Both the position numbers and the translations under genes were made by a program. DNA of 64,000 nt from NCBI RefSeq assembly GCF_002982075.1, contig NZ_PUEJ01000016.1, positions 55,878-119,877 of the forward strand, in the 5' to 3' direction. Origin of the DNA: Labrys okinawensis (lineage in GTDB: Bacteria > Pseudomonadota > Alphaproteobacteria > Rhizobiales > Labraceae). The stretch's first letter is position 1. Each line of letters starts with the position of its first letter. The notes beneath the pieces are model-generated. The model made no database searches. It was not told the origin of the DNA and saw nothing but the letters and a program-made list of their open reading frames with translations. Shown here piece by piece: positions 51,254 through 60,754 of the stretch.

Positions 51254-52669
51254 CTACCGCGCGACGGCTGCCCAGAAGCTTGCCTTGCGGCCATGCTGCT
51301 GGCGCAGATAGGCCCGCCAATCGGCATGGCTGAGGCGTCCCAGCTTCGACAGCGCTGCGGGATCGAGCCGCGTGGCGAGATCGTCCAGCCTGGCGAGATA
51401 GGCGGCGCCATGGCCATAGGCCGCCGACTTGCCCTTCATCAGGATGTCTTCGACCAAAGCGCGGTAGAGCAGGCTGGCGGCAAGAGGCTGCTCCTCCTGC
51501 AGCCTGTCCGCCACCCATTGCAGCACCTGGTAGTGGCTGCCGTCCCAGACCAGGCCGAAATCGAGCACCAGCCGGGCGGCATGATCGAGGCGCGGCCATT
51601 CGGTCAGGAAATGAAGGGCGCGGTAGCGCGTCTTGGCGGTCAGGGCATGGGCGAAGGCCCTGTCGAGTACCTCGAACTCGGCGAAATCATCGAGCCTGGC
51701 GAGATAGGCCCGCAAGATGCCGGGATCGAGCGTCGCCTCGAAGGTCGCCCAGCGCAGTTCCTGGGCTTCCTGCCTGCGGCCGAGCACCTCCAGGATGCGC
51801 GCCTTGAGACCGCTCCGGGCCGGCAGCCGGAAATCCCGCCTGACCACGCCATCCGCAAGATCCAGCGCATCGGCATAGGCAAGCCGCGAGGGCTCCTCGA
51901 TATCCAGCCAGGACAGGGCCTCCTCTGCCCGGCCGGCTGCGAGCAGTTTCTCCGCGACGGCAAGCCCGTCACGGGACTCGCGGGGCTTCTCGTTTTCCAG
52001 AGCGATCCAGGCATCGAGGTCGTCCCGCCTGACGGCGATGGCCTGGCGCAATTCCCGATAGGGACCAGCCCTATAGGCCGATTGCAGTGTCGCCACCTTG
52101 TCCGCCAGCAGGCGGTCCCATCGATCCAGATCCGCCGCCGAGGCCTGCTCCAGAAGGGAGGCGATCAAAGCGGGCGCGATATCGCCGGCCCTGTCCGTAA
52201 GAGCCATCACCCTGTCGGGCAGGCCGGCAAGATCGGCCGGCTCCAGCCGGGTTGCCAGCGGCCCCAGGGCCGACACCGCCTCGTTATAGAGATCTTCGAG
52301 GCGGTTGGAGGACAAGGCCCGCGCGAAAACGTCCGCCGCGGTGGCGATGAAACGCAGCAGCAGATCAACGGCGAGCGGCGCGGAACCGGGACCGATCTCC
52401 CCAATGATATTGGCGAGCGTCGCCGCCAGATCCTTCTCGAATTCCTTGATCTTGGGCCAATCGATGAAGGAGCGCGCCTTTTCCAGCGCCGCCAGGCGCC
52501 GTTCCACCAGTTTGGCGACCGCCTCGGGCCCCTGGGCACCGGCGAGCGCCGCGGTCACCCGCTTGCGGAACGCCGGATTGGCCTGCGCCTCCTCGACGAT
52601 CAGCTCCGCCAGCTTGGCCGGGCCGAGTTCGGCAAGGCTCGCCGGCGTCAATTTCGATTTCGCGGCCAT
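51254..52669 (-). CDS. Large helical-repeat protein, DUF6880-like
   Basis: 471 residues from ATG 52669, after GGGAGTGCCGAC. Almost entirely predicted alpha-helical; TPASLAELGPAKLAELIVEE at the N-terminus and TPR-like repeats (AEKLLAAGRAEEALSWLDIE, RILEVLGRRQEAQELRWATF) further on. Resembles proteins grouped as DUF6880; function unknown. Lies between rplT and the secreted protein but is cut off from rplT by a terminator. Confidence 0.68.
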   Translation of the reverse strand: MAAKSKLTPASLAELGPAKLAELIVEEAQANPAFRKRVTAALAGAQGPEAVAKLVERRLAALEKARSFIDWPKIKEFEKDLAATLANIIGEIGPGSAPLAVDLLLRFIATAADVFARALSSNRLEDLYNEAVSALGPLATRLEPADLAGLPDRVMALTDRAGDIAPALIASLLEQASAADLDRWDRLLADKVATLQSAYRAGPYRELRQAIAVRRDDLDAWIALENEKPRESRDGLAVAEKLLAAGRAEEALSWLDIEEPSRLAYADALDLADGVVRRDFRLPARSGLKARILEVLGRRQEAQELRWATFEATLDPGILRAYLARLDDFAEFEVLDRAFAHALTAKTRYRALHFLTEWPRLDHAARLVLDFGLVWDGSHYQVLQWVADRLQEEQPLAASLLYRALVEDILMKGKSAAYGHGAAYLARLDDLATRLDPAALSKLGRLSHADWRAYLRQQHGRKASFWAAVAR

Positions 52670-52745
52670 GTCGGCACTCCCTGGATGGCGGCTGGGCCGT
52701 TCACCCAGTTTGCAGCGCTCGGTGCGATTTGGCAGCCCCAAATGA

Positions 52746-52775
52746 AAAACCCGCCACGTTGCCGTGGCGGGTTTT
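52746..52775 (-). terminator. Rho-independent terminator after rplT
   Basis: aaaacccgccacg (52746-52758) pairs with cgtggcgggtttt (52763-52775). On the minus strand the T-run follows the stem, ending the rpmI-rplT transcript. Confidence 0.9.
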
Positions 52776-52802
52776 CCAAGAACAATTGCGGCAAGCTGCA
52801 GC

Positions 52803-53156
52803 TCAGGCGGCAGCCTTGACCTTCTCGACCAGGGCCTTGAAGGCTTCCGGCTCGCGGATGGCGAGATCGGACAGCACCTTGCGGTCGATCTCGATGCCGG
52901 CCTTGGCCAGGCCCGCGATGAACTTCGAATAGGTCAGGCCAAGCTCGCGGACAGCGGCGTTGACGCGCTGGATCCACAGAGCGCGCATGTTGCGCTTCTT
53001 GAGCTTGCGGCCGATATAGGCGTATTGCATCGAACGATCGACCGCCTGCTTGGCGATACGGATCGTGTTCTTGCGGCGGCCGTAAAAGCCCTTCGCCGCG
53101 TCGAGTGTCTTCTTGTGCTTTGCATGGGACGTAACGCCCCGTTTCACGCGTGCCAT
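52803..53156 (-). CDS. rplT: 50S ribosomal protein L20
   Basis: 117 residues, standard length. ARVKRGVTSHAKHKKTLDAA, GFYGRRKNTIRIAKQAV and KRNMRALWIQRVNAAVRELG are diagnostic. Follows rpmI by 37 bp. A large-subunit assembly protein. Confidence 0.98.
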   Translation of the reverse strand: MARVKRGVTSHAKHKKTLDAAKGFYGRRKNTIRIAKQAVDRSMQYAYIGRKLKKRNMRALWIQRVNAAVRELGLTYSKFIAGLAKAGIEIDRKVLSDLAIREPEAFKALVEKVKAAA

Positions 53157-53193
53157 CTGCTGATCTCCTTAAGGTTTCGCGTTGCCGTGGCGA

Positions 53194-53394
53194 TCAGCCG
53201 TTCGGCAGGAAATACTTCTTCACGTTGTCGCCGTCCGTCTTGAAGAGGACGCGCGTGCCGCGAAGCTTACGGATCTGCTTGTTGGTACGCTTGATCATGC
53301 CGTGGCGCTTGCCCTGCTGGGCGTGCACCACCTTGCCCGATCCCGTGATCTTGAAGCGCTTTTTGGCGCCCGACTTGGTCTTCATCTTGGGCAT
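53194..53394 (-). CDS. rpmI: 50S ribosomal protein L35
   Basis: 66 residues from ATG 53394. MPKMKTKSGAKKRFKITGSG and GTRVLFKTDGDNVKKYFLP are diagnostic. The frame is open upstream to 53598 but not coding. infC, often upstream, is not present; bases 53395-53643 hold the leader only. Confidence 0.97.
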   Translation of the reverse strand: MPKMKTKSGAKKRFKITGSGKVVHAQQGKRHGMIKRTNKQIRKLRGTRVLFKTDGDNVKKYFLPNG

Positions 53395-53643
53395 TTTGCT
53401 CGTCTCCGAATAAAAAAGGCGCCGAAACCTGTTGGGTTCCGCCACCGGTAAGCCGTGTGCTTTTTGAAAAGCGCCCGAGCCAACAACATCGCCACGGCAG
53501 CCCTTATCAGCCGGTCGATGCGGGGAAGCCGGGTCTATAGCGACATGCCGGGAGAAAAGCAACAGGCCGGGCGGTTCCGGCCTCCAATTTCGGCGCATTT
53601 TGCGGGCACTGAGCAGTTCCCGCTGGGCCTCGTGGCGGCGATC

Positions 53644-54057
53644 CTATCCGCACTGACGATAGGTATGCACCAGCGGGGTCTTCTCGCCGTCAACGGTCGC
53701 GTGGGAAACCGCCGCCAGTTCCTTGCCGATCTTCACCAGGATGACGGTGTAGTCGAAGGTTTCTCCTTCGCTGTCTTCCGACATCTGCAGCCGCCAGGTC
53801 GGGGGATCCTTGGCGATCTGCGTAACGGCACTGGCCCGCCCGATGCTGCCCTCCTCCGTCCATTCCTTGCCCTCGACCGTGATCCGCAGCGGCGCCTCGC
53901 CCCGCAGATCCTTCTTGCTGGCGCAGCTTTCGACATCGCGGGTCCACACGCCCTGCGCCTCGGCGGGAAAGGCCACGTCGGCCTTGCCCTGCGCGGCCAA
54001 GGCTGTCGGGACAAGGCAGGAAACGGCGAGGAGCATAAAGCGCAGACGACGTGGCAT
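53644..54057 (-). CDS. Secreted protein of unknown function
   Basis: 137 residues with a signal peptide (FMLLAVSCLVPTALAAQ). The mature part has WTRDVESCASKKDL and a final HTYRQCG, so one disulfide is likely. Beta-rich with a small barrel-like pattern (LRITVEGKEWTEEGSIG, FDYTVILVKIGKELAAV). Not recognised. Followed by the rpmI leader; preceded by a 105-bp repeat. Confidence 0.6.
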   Translation of the reverse strand: MPRRLRFMLLAVSCLVPTALAAQGKADVAFPAEAQGVWTRDVESCASKKDLRGEAPLRITVEGKEWTEEGSIGRASAVTQIAKDPPTWRLQMSEDSEGETFDYTVILVKIGKELAAVSHATVDGEKTPLVHTYRQCG

Positions 54058-54106
54058 GAATTCTCTCCGGATGATCGGCCGGCGCTACCGCCGCCCCCGA
54101 TTCGTC

Positions 54107-54211
54107 TCTAGAGCAAAGCGCGTTCAAGCGTGAACGCTTATTTGCTCTAACTCATTGTCCTGACGCGTCTTTGCGATTCTAGGTGACTCCGTCTAATCGC
54201 AAAACGCTCCA
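54107..54211 (+). repeat. 105-bp two-hairpin intergenic repeat, copy 6
   Basis: tctagagcaaagcgcgttca ... cgcaaaacgctcca, nearly identical to copies 1 and 5. Confidence 0.92.
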
Positions 54212-54265
54212 GCACGGCCATGCCCGCTTCTTGGATACGCCCGGAACAATCGAGCGTCGGCCCCG

Positions 54266-55207
54266 TCACGCGGCGGCACCCTTGGCCAGCCTCCGGATCG
54301 CCTGCGGCGGCTGGCCGAAAGCGCGCAGGAAGGCGCGCCGCATGCGCTCGCGATCGGCAAACCCGGTCTCCCGAGCCACGATGTCGATGGGATGGAGGGT
54401 CTGTTCCATCATCAGCCGCGCCGCCTCGACCCGCAGATTCTCCACCGCCTTGGCCGGCGACTGGCCCGTTTCGGCGCGAAAGGCGCGGCTGAACTGGCGC
54501 GGGCTGAGATGGGCGACCTCGGCAAGCTGCTCGACGGACAGCGGCGTGTGCAGGTTGCGCCTGGCATAGGTGAGCGCGGTCTGGATCCGGTCCGACTTGG
54601 CGTCGAGATCGAGCAGGTTGGAATGCTGCGACTGGCCGCCGCCGCGCCGGTGATAGAGCACGAGCTGGCGGGCCACGATGCGGGCGAGCTCGGCGCCGTG
54701 ATCCTCCTCCACCATGCCGAGGGCGAGATCGACGCCTGCGCTCATGCCGGCCGAGGTCCAGATCTGGCCATCGGCGATGAAGATGCGGTCTTCGTCCACC
54801 TTGAGCCGCGGAAAGCGGGCCTGCAGGTCGCGCGTCCACAGCCAATGGGTGGTCACCCGCCGGCCGTCGAGCAGTCCCGCCTCGGCGAGCACGAAGGCGC
54901 CGGTACAGATCGAGGCGACGCGGCGGGACAGCGCCGGCGCCCGCCGCACATAGCCGACGACATCAGGCGTCGGCGGATCGACATCGGGCGTGCCGCAGAC
55001 CACCAGCGTGTCGAATTCGGGCTCGTCGAAGCGAAGGCTGTCGAGCGTGGGGCCGACGGAGCTGCGCACGGGGCCTCCGCTTTCCGAGACGATGGCAATG
55101 TCATAGAGGGCCTTGTCCGCCGCATAATTGGCGAATTCGAAGGCCGAGAGAGCGGCAAAGCTCATCAACTGGAAATTGGGCGAAATCAGAAAGCCGACGC
55201 GTTGCAT
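54266..55207 (-). CDS. GlxA family regulator (DJ-1/PfpI domain plus AraC helix-turn-helix)
   Basis: 313 residues from ATG 55207, six bases after GGAGGC. N-terminal amidotransferase-like domain: RVGFLISPNFQLMSFAALSA, VASICTGAFVLAEAGLLDG (Cys at the nucleophile elbow) and VTTHWLW. C-terminal AraC domain: LSVEQLAEVAHLSPRQFSRA and DIVARETGFADRERMRRAF. Divergent from an SDR gene, the likely target. Confidence 0.92.
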   Translation of the reverse strand: MQRVGFLISPNFQLMSFAALSAFEFANYAADKALYDIAIVSESGGPVRSSVGPTLDSLRFDEPEFDTLVVCGTPDVDPPTPDVVGYVRRAPALSRRVASICTGAFVLAEAGLLDGRRVTTHWLWTRDLQARFPRLKVDEDRIFIADGQIWTSAGMSAGVDLALGMVEEDHGAELARIVARQLVLYHRRGGGQSQHSNLLDLDAKSDRIQTALTYARRNLHTPLSVEQLAEVAHLSPRQFSRAFRAETGQSPAKAVENLRVEAARLMMEQTLHPIDIVARETGFADRERMRRAFLRAFGQPPQAIRRLAKGAAA

Positions 55208-55306
55208 GAGCGCCTCCATTCTTGTCCTGAAAGGTGGCATATATGACATTTGAGACAAAAGCCAGCGGATCTAATCTCCGGCCATTGCAACCCATGGAGA
55301 TTTCCC
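55208..55306. promoter_or_regulatory. Divergent promoter region, GlxA regulator / SDR
   Basis: 99 bp, AT-rich in the middle (gtggcatatatgacatttga). Probable site of regulator binding; no clear palindrome beyond catatatg. Confidence 0.45.
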
Positions 55307-56140
55307 ATGTCCGCCACCTCCAAAGTGTCCGCCACATCCAAAGGCACCGTGCTGATCACGGGCGCCTCTTCCGGCATCGGCGCCGTCTATGCCGACCGCC
55401 TCGCCCACCGCGGCTATGACCTGATCCTCGTCGCCCGCAGCGAGGACAAGCTCAAGGCCCTCGCGGACCGTATTGGCAAGGCGACCGGCCGCCATGTCGG
55501 CATCCTCGCGGCCGACCTCAATGCCCGCGACGGCCTTGCCGCCGTCGAGGCCGTGCTGAAGAGCGACAAGAGCATCACCGGACTGGTCAACAATGCCGGT
55601 TTCGGCAGCGCGACGCCCCTGCTCCAGGCCTCGGCCGAGAAGATGGAGGACATGATCGGCCTCAATGTCACCGCGCTCACGCGGCTGACCTATGCCGCCG
55701 TCCCCGGCCTCGTCGAGCGCGGCGGCGGCACCATCGTCAACATCGCCTCCATCGTGGCGATCGCGCCGGAACTGCTGAACGGGGTCTATGGCGGCAGCAA
55801 GGCCTATGTGCTCGCCTTCAGCCAGAGCCTGCACCACGAACTCGCCGACAAGAACATCCGCATCCAGGCCGTCCTGCCCGGCGCTACCGCCACCGATTTC
55901 TGGAACGTCCTCGGCGTGCCCGTCGAACAATTGCCGGAGAGCATCGGCGTGATGTCGGCCGAGGACATGGTGGACGCCGCCCTCGCCGGCCTCGACCAGG
56001 GCGAGGTGGTGACGATCCCGGCCCTGCCCGAACTCGCCGACTGGGCCGGCTTCGAGGCAGCCCGCAAGAGGTTGTCGCCGAACCTCTCGCATCCCAAGCC
56101 GGCCGCGCGCTATCGGGTCGGACAGGCCAGCGCCGCCTGA
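55307..56140 (+). CDS. Short-chain dehydrogenase/reductase
   Basis: 277 residues from ATG 55307, seven bases after GGAGAT. Classical SDR: cofactor loop LITGASSGIGAVYADRL, NNAG in GLVNNAGFGSATPL, Ser in VNIASIVAIAPELL, and YxxxK in VYGGSKAYVLAFSQSL. The Arg in LVARSEDKL suggests NADP(H) preference. Substrate unknown. Controlled presumably by the divergent GlxA-type regulator. Confidence 0.9.
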   Translation: MSATSKVSATSKGTVLITGASSGIGAVYADRLAHRGYDLILVARSEDKLKALADRIGKATGRHVGILAADLNARDGLAAVEAVLKSDKSITGLVNNAGFGSATPLLQASAEKMEDMIGLNVTALTRLTYAAVPGLVERGGGTIVNIASIVAIAPELLNGVYGGSKAYVLAFSQSLHHELADKNIRIQAVLPGATATDFWNVLGVPVEQLPESIGVMSAEDMVDAALAGLDQGEVVTIPALPELADWAGFEAARKRLSPNLSHPKPAARYRVGQASAA

Positions 56141-56155
56141 ACGGAGCGACAACAA

Positions 56156-56182
56156 AAAGGGCGGCCCGGCGGGCCGCCCTTT
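56156..56182. terminator. Bidirectional terminator, SDR/pnp
   Basis: aaagggcggcccg (56156-56168) pairs with cgggccgcccttt (56170-56182), with A and T runs at the two sides. Between convergent genes. Confidence 0.85.
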
Positions 56183-56208
56183 CTGATTTGCAGCACTGGA
56201 AGCCCGCC

Positions 56209-58356
56209 TTACTCGGCGGCGGCTTCGCCTTCGGCCTTGGCCTTCTTTTCCAGATCCTCGCCGGTGGCCTGGTCGACGGCCTTCATCGACAGGCGCACCT
56301 TGCCGCGCTCGTCGAAGCCGAGCAGCTTGACCTTGACCTTGTCGCCTTCCTTGACCACGTCGGTGACCTTGTTCACGCGGTTCGCAGCCAGCTGCGAGAT
56401 GTGAACCAGGCCGTCCTTGGCGCCGAAGAAGTTGACGAAGGCGCCGAAATCGGTGGTCTTGACCACGGTGCCGTCATAGATCGCATTGAGCTCGGGCTCG
56501 GAAGCGATCGACTTGATCCAGTTGATCGCGGCCTTGATCGCGGTACCCGAAGCCGAGGCGACCTTGATGGTGCCGTCGTCCTGGATGTCGATCTTGGCGC
56601 CGGTCTTTTCGACGATCTCGCGGATGACCTTGCCGCCCGAGCCGATCACTTCGCGGATCTTGTCGACCGGGATGGTGATCACTTCGATGCGCGGGGCATG
56701 CTCGCCGAGCTCGGCGCGGGCGCCGGACAGAGCCTTGGCCATCTCGCCGAGGATGTGGAGGCGGCCGCCCTTGGCCTGCTCCAGAGCGACCTTCATGATC
56801 TCTTCGGTGATACCGGCGATCTTGATGTCCATCTGCAGCGAGGTGATGCCGTTCTCGGTGCCGGCCACCTTGAAGTCCATGTCGCCGAGATGGTCCTCGT
56901 CACCCAGAATGTCGGAGAGCACGGCAAAGCGCTCGCCTTCCAGGATCAGGCCCATGGCGATACCCGCGACCGGGGCGCGCAGCGGCACGCCGGCATCCAT
57001 CAGCGCCAGCGAGGTGCCGCAGACGGTGGCCATTGAGGAGGAACCGTTGGACTCGGTGATCTCCGAGACGACGCGGATGGTGTAGGGGAACTCGTGCTGC
57101 GGGGGCAGCATCGGGTGAACGGCGCGCCAGGCGAGCTTGCCGTGGCCGATCTCGCGGCGGCCGGGCGAGCCCATGCGGCCGGTCTCACCGACCGAGTAGG
57201 GCGGGAAGTTGTAATGAAGCAGGAAGCGCTCCTTGTAGGTGCCCTCCAGGCTGTCGATGAACTGCTCGTCGTCACCGGTGCCCAGCGTGGCGACGGCCAG
57301 GGCCTGCGTCTCGCCGCGGGTGAACAGGGCGGAGCCGTGGGTGCGCGGCAGGATGCCGGCTTCGGCCACGATCGGGCGGACCGTCTTGACGTCGCGGCCG
57401 TCGATGCGGGTGCCCTTGTCGAGGATGTTCCAGCGCACGACCTTGGCCTGCAGCTCGTGGAAGACCTCGGCGATCTCCTGCTTGGTGTAGGCCGGGTTTT
57501 CCTCGCCCTCGGGCAGGAAGTGGGCCACGACCTTGGCCTTGGCAGCATCGACGGCGGCATAGCGCTGCTGCTTGGCCGTGATCGAATAGGCGGCGCGCAG
57601 ATCGGCCTCGACCACGCCGAGCATGGCCTTCTCCAGCTCCGAACGATCGGCCGGCTGGAAGTCGCGCGGCTCCTTGGCCGCCTTCTCGGCGAGGCGGATG
57701 ATTGCCTCGATCACCGGCTGGAAGCCGGAATGGCCGAGCATCACGGCCTCGAGCATGGTCTGCTCGGAGAGCTCCTTGGCTTCCGATTCCACCATCAGCA
57801 CAGCGTCGGCGGTGCCGGCGACCACGAGCTCGAGCGAGGATTCCTTCATCTCGTCGATCGTCGGGTTGAGCTTGAGCGCGCCGTTGATGTAGCCGACGCT
57901 GGCAGCGCCCACCGGGCCCATGAAGGGCACGCCGGAGAGCGTGAGGGCGGCCGAGGCGGCAACCATCGAGACGACGTCGGTGTCGTTGATCAGGTCATGC
58001 GACAGCACGGTGACGATGACCTGGGTGTCGTTGCGATAGCCGTCGACGAAGAGCGGGCGGATCGGGCGATCGATCAGACGGGAGATCAGGGTCTCGCGCT
58101 CGGACGGACGGCCTTCACGCTTGAAATAACCGCCGGGGATGCGGCCGGCCGCGAAGGCCTTTTCCTGGTAGTTGACGGTCAGCGGGAAGAAATCGACGCC
58201 GGCCTTCGGCTCCTTGGCCGAGACGACGGTGGCCAGTACCGTGGTGTCGCCATAGGTGGCAAGCACGGCGCCGTCGGCCTGACGGGCGATCTTGCCGGTT
58301 TCGAGGGTCAGCTTGCGGCCGGCCCATTCCAGCTCTTCGCGATAAATTGTGAACAT
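56209..58356 (-). CDS. pnp: Polyribonucleotide nucleotidyltransferase (PNPase)
   Basis: 715 residues. Two RNase PH-like cores: LATYGDTTVLATVVSAKEP, FAAGRIPGGYFKREGRPSE and SDILGDEDHLGDMDFKVAGT (catalytic Asp). KH domain VDKIREVIGSGGKVIREIVE. S1 domain VVKTTDFGAFVNFFGAKDGL with HISQLA. Ends in a Glu/Ala-rich tail. 3'-5' RNA decay in the degradosome. Follows rpsO, the conserved order. Confidence 0.98.
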   Translation of the reverse strand: MFTIYREELEWAGRKLTLETGKIARQADGAVLATYGDTTVLATVVSAKEPKAGVDFFPLTVNYQEKAFAAGRIPGGYFKREGRPSERETLISRLIDRPIRPLFVDGYRNDTQVIVTVLSHDLINDTDVVSMVAASAALTLSGVPFMGPVGAASVGYINGALKLNPTIDEMKESSLELVVAGTADAVLMVESEAKELSEQTMLEAVMLGHSGFQPVIEAIIRLAEKAAKEPRDFQPADRSELEKAMLGVVEADLRAAYSITAKQQRYAAVDAAKAKVVAHFLPEGEENPAYTKQEIAEVFHELQAKVVRWNILDKGTRIDGRDVKTVRPIVAEAGILPRTHGSALFTRGETQALAVATLGTGDDEQFIDSLEGTYKERFLLHYNFPPYSVGETGRMGSPGRREIGHGKLAWRAVHPMLPPQHEFPYTIRVVSEITESNGSSSMATVCGTSLALMDAGVPLRAPVAGIAMGLILEGERFAVLSDILGDEDHLGDMDFKVAGTENGITSLQMDIKIAGITEEIMKVALEQAKGGRLHILGEMAKALSGARAELGEHAPRIEVITIPVDKIREVIGSGGKVIREIVEKTGAKIDIQDDGTIKVASASGTAIKAAINWIKSIASEPELNAIYDGTVVKTTDFGAFVNFFGAKDGLVHISQLAANRVNKVTDVVKEGDKVKVKLLGFDERGKVRLSMKAVDQATGEDLEKKAKAEGEAAAE

Positions 58357-58571
58357 TAAGGATCAATCCTACTCTTGTGGATCGACCGGACGAGGCAGGG
58401 CGTCAACCAATGGCGCCTGAAACAAAAGCGGCCATCGCAAGATGGCGGGAAGCATCCTGACGCTCAACGTCCGAGGGTTGCTTCCTGCGATCCTGCCATG
58501 GCCTGCTGCCTATCCGGTCTGTGGGCTTTCGCGCCGGCCCCATGCCGCCGCGTCCCGGTCTTGAAAGGGAA

Positions 58572-58601
58572 CAGCCCGAAAGGCCTGGAGCCTTCCGGGC
58601 T
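58572..58601 (-). terminator. Hairpin between rpsO and pnp
   Basis: agcccgaaaggc (58572-58583) pairs with gccttccgggct (58590-58601) with one non-canonical pair. Weak T-run, so it may be a partial terminator or processing site. Bases 58357-58571 are the pnp leader, with a further ggaagca/tgcttcc pairing. Confidence 0.6.
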
Positions 58602-58610
58602 TGATCGGTC

Positions 58611-58880
58611 TTAGCGGCGGATGCCGAGACGCTCGATGATCGACTTGTAGCGGGCTTCGTCGCGCGACTTGAGATAGTCGAGCAGCGAGCGGCGCAGAGC
58701 CACCATCTTGAGAAGGCCACGACGGGAGTGGTTGTCCTTCACATGCGACTTGAAATGGCCGGTCAGATTGGTGATGCGCTCGGTGAGGATCGCGATCTGG
58801 ACTTCCGAGGAACCGGTATCACCGGCCTTGGAGCCATATTCCTTGATGAGCGCGGTCTTGCGCTCTTGGCTGATCGACAT
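58611..58880 (-). CDS. rpsO: 30S ribosomal protein S15
   Basis: 89 residues. Diagnostic ITNLTGHFKSHVKDNHSRRG and LLKMVALRRSLLDYLKS. Binds 16S rRNA early in assembly. Upstream of pnp on the same strand. The truB gene that often precedes it is not present in the window. Confidence 0.98.
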   Translation of the reverse strand: MSISQERKTALIKEYGSKAGDTGSSEVQIAILTERITNLTGHFKSHVKDNHSRRGLLKMVALRRSLLDYLKSRDEARYKSIIERLGIRR

Positions 58881-59308
58881 CGGGTCTTCCTTTCATGAAG
58901 CATCGCGGCGCGGAGCGCGCGATTGCCGGTACCGTCTTGCGACGAAAGGGCCATCTGGCCAGGATCGCCGTCCACCAGGGCCCGGCCGGGATGTCGTCCA
59001 GCGGGGTCGGCGGGGGCGGGCAAAATCCGGCACATCCGCGCCGGGATGCGGCCCTATAGTCGAAGCGCGCCCAAAAAGCCAGAAAAAAGCAAGCGCGGGT
59101 GAAACGCCGTTCGCTTAGGGAGACACCGCTCCGATTTGTCATAGCCGGGCTTGACCCGGCTATCCAGTCCCCCCGACGCAATCGAGCAAGAGGCCGGATT
59201 GCCGGGTCAAGCCCGGCAATGACAAAGGTCGTGCCAAATCCAAGACAGCGCAAGTGCGCCGCATCAAGCCCTCTGGCGAGGCTCCCTAAATTCCTTTAAG
59301 GCAAAGAC
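58881..59308. other. Intergenic region, rpsO / histidine kinase
   Basis: No gene seen. Holds the divergent leaders and, at 59134-59226, the palindrome pair. A run taaattcctttaaggc precedes the kinase ribosome site. Confidence 0.5.
59134..59226. repeat. gccgggc/gcccggc-type palindrome pair
   Basis: tttgtcatagccgggcttga / cccggctatccag, then ggattgccgggtcaagcccg / gcaatgacaaa. Confidence 0.8.
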
Positions 59309-60754
59309 GTGCCCCGTTCCACCCCCACCAGCCCCCTGCCCGGCAACAGGCCCGGCCGTTTCGGACTATCGGCCCGCCTGCTCGTCCTCACCATTCTGTT
59401 CGGCCTGCTGGCCGAGGTGCTGGTCTACCTGCCGGTGGTGGCCAATTATCGGCGCAACTGGCTCTCCAATCGCATCGCCTCCGCCATCACCGCGGCGCTG
59501 GTGCTGGAAGCGGCGCCCGACGGCATGGTTTCCGACGATCTCGCCCGGCAGATCCTCGCCTCGGTGGGCGCCAAGATGGTGGCGTTGAAGACCGACGACA
59601 GCAAGCGGCTGCTCGCTTCCTCCGACATGCCGCCCACCGTGGCCATCGCCACAGATCTGCGCAGCCTCACGGCGATGGAGGCGATCGGCGACGCGCTCGA
59701 CACGCTGCTGGCGCCCAAGGGACGCTTCATCCGTGTGGTCGGCGATGCGCCCATGCACGGGCAATATGTCGAGATCGTCGTCGACGAGACGCCGCTCCAG
59801 CAGGGCATGTACGACTTCGCCCGGCGCTGGCTCGTGATCACGCTGGCCATTTCCACCATCACCGCCGGCCTGATCTATCTCACCCTGAGCCTGTTCATCG
59901 TGCGCCCGATGCGCCGACTCACCGGCGCCATGATGCGCTTTGCCGCCGACCCGGAGGATGAGGCGGGCGTGATCCGCACCTCCGGCCGCAGCGACGAAAT
60001 CGGCGTGGCGGAACGCGAATTCGCCGCCATGCAGCGCCAGCTCCACGGCATGCTGCAGCAAAAGAGCCGGCTGGCGGCGCTGGGTCTCGCCGTTTCCAAG
60101 ATCAATCACGACCTGCGCAACATGCTGGCGGCCGCGCAGCTGTTTTCCGACCGCCTGACCGAGACCGACGATCCCATCGTGCAGCGGCTGGCGCCGAAAC
60201 TGATCCAGACCATCGGCCGGGCCATCGCCTTCTGCCAGTCGACGCTGTCCTACGGGCTCGCCTCCGAGCCGCTGCCCACGCGGCGGCGGATCGCACTCGC
60301 CCCTGTTGTCGCCGATACGCGCCAATTGCTCGGCCTCGGCGAGACGAACGATCGGCTGGCATGGGTCGAGACGCTGGAACCGGACCTGCAGATCGACGCC
60401 GACCCCGACCAGCTCTCGCGCGTCCTGCTCAATCTGTGCCGCAACGCCGTGCAGGCCCTGGAGGGCCATGTCACGCCCGACGCCTCGCCGAACCGGATCG
60501 AGATCAGCGGGCGGCGGAACGGCGCCGTGGTGATCATCGACGTGGCGGACAACGGCCCGGGGGTCTCGCTGAAAGCCGGCCAGAAGCTGTTCGAGGCCTT
60601 CTCAGGCTCGACACGCCCCGGCGGCTCCGGGCTCGGCCTGGCGATCGCCGCCGAGCTCGTGCGCGCCCATGGCGGCACGCTGGCGCTGATCGAACAGACG
60701 GCGGAGAGCAGCGGCGCGACGTTCCGGATCACCATACCCGACCGTCCGGCCTGA
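59309..60754 (+). CDS. Sensor histidine kinase, orphan
   Basis: 481 residues from a GTG start behind AAGGC. Membrane helices at about 22-45 and 172-196 flank a periplasmic domain of about 125 residues. HAMP-like LFIVRPMRRLTGAMMRF; phospho-acceptor His in VSKINHDLRNMLAAAQLF, an HDLRN variant of the H-box. ATPase domain: N-box LSRVLLNLCRNAVQAL, G1 VADNGPGVS, G2 GGSGLGLAIAAELV. No response regulator gene is adjacent, so the partner is unknown. Confidence 0.9.
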   Translation: MPRSTPTSPLPGNRPGRFGLSARLLVLTILFGLLAEVLVYLPVVANYRRNWLSNRIASAITAALVLEAAPDGMVSDDLARQILASVGAKMVALKTDDSKRLLASSDMPPTVAIATDLRSLTAMEAIGDALDTLLAPKGRFIRVVGDAPMHGQYVEIVVDETPLQQGMYDFARRWLVITLAISTITAGLIYLTLSLFIVRPMRRLTGAMMRFAADPEDEAGVIRTSGRSDEIGVAEREFAAMQRQLHGMLQQKSRLAALGLAVSKINHDLRNMLAAAQLFSDRLTETDDPIVQRLAPKLIQTIGRAIAFCQSTLSYGLASEPLPTRRRIALAPVVADTRQLLGLGETNDRLAWVETLEPDLQIDADPDQLSRVLLNLCRNAVQALEGHVTPDASPNRIEISGRRNGAVVIIDVADNGPGVSLKAGQKLFEAFSGSTRPGGSGLGLAIAAELVRAHGGTLALIEQTAESSGATFRITIPDRPA

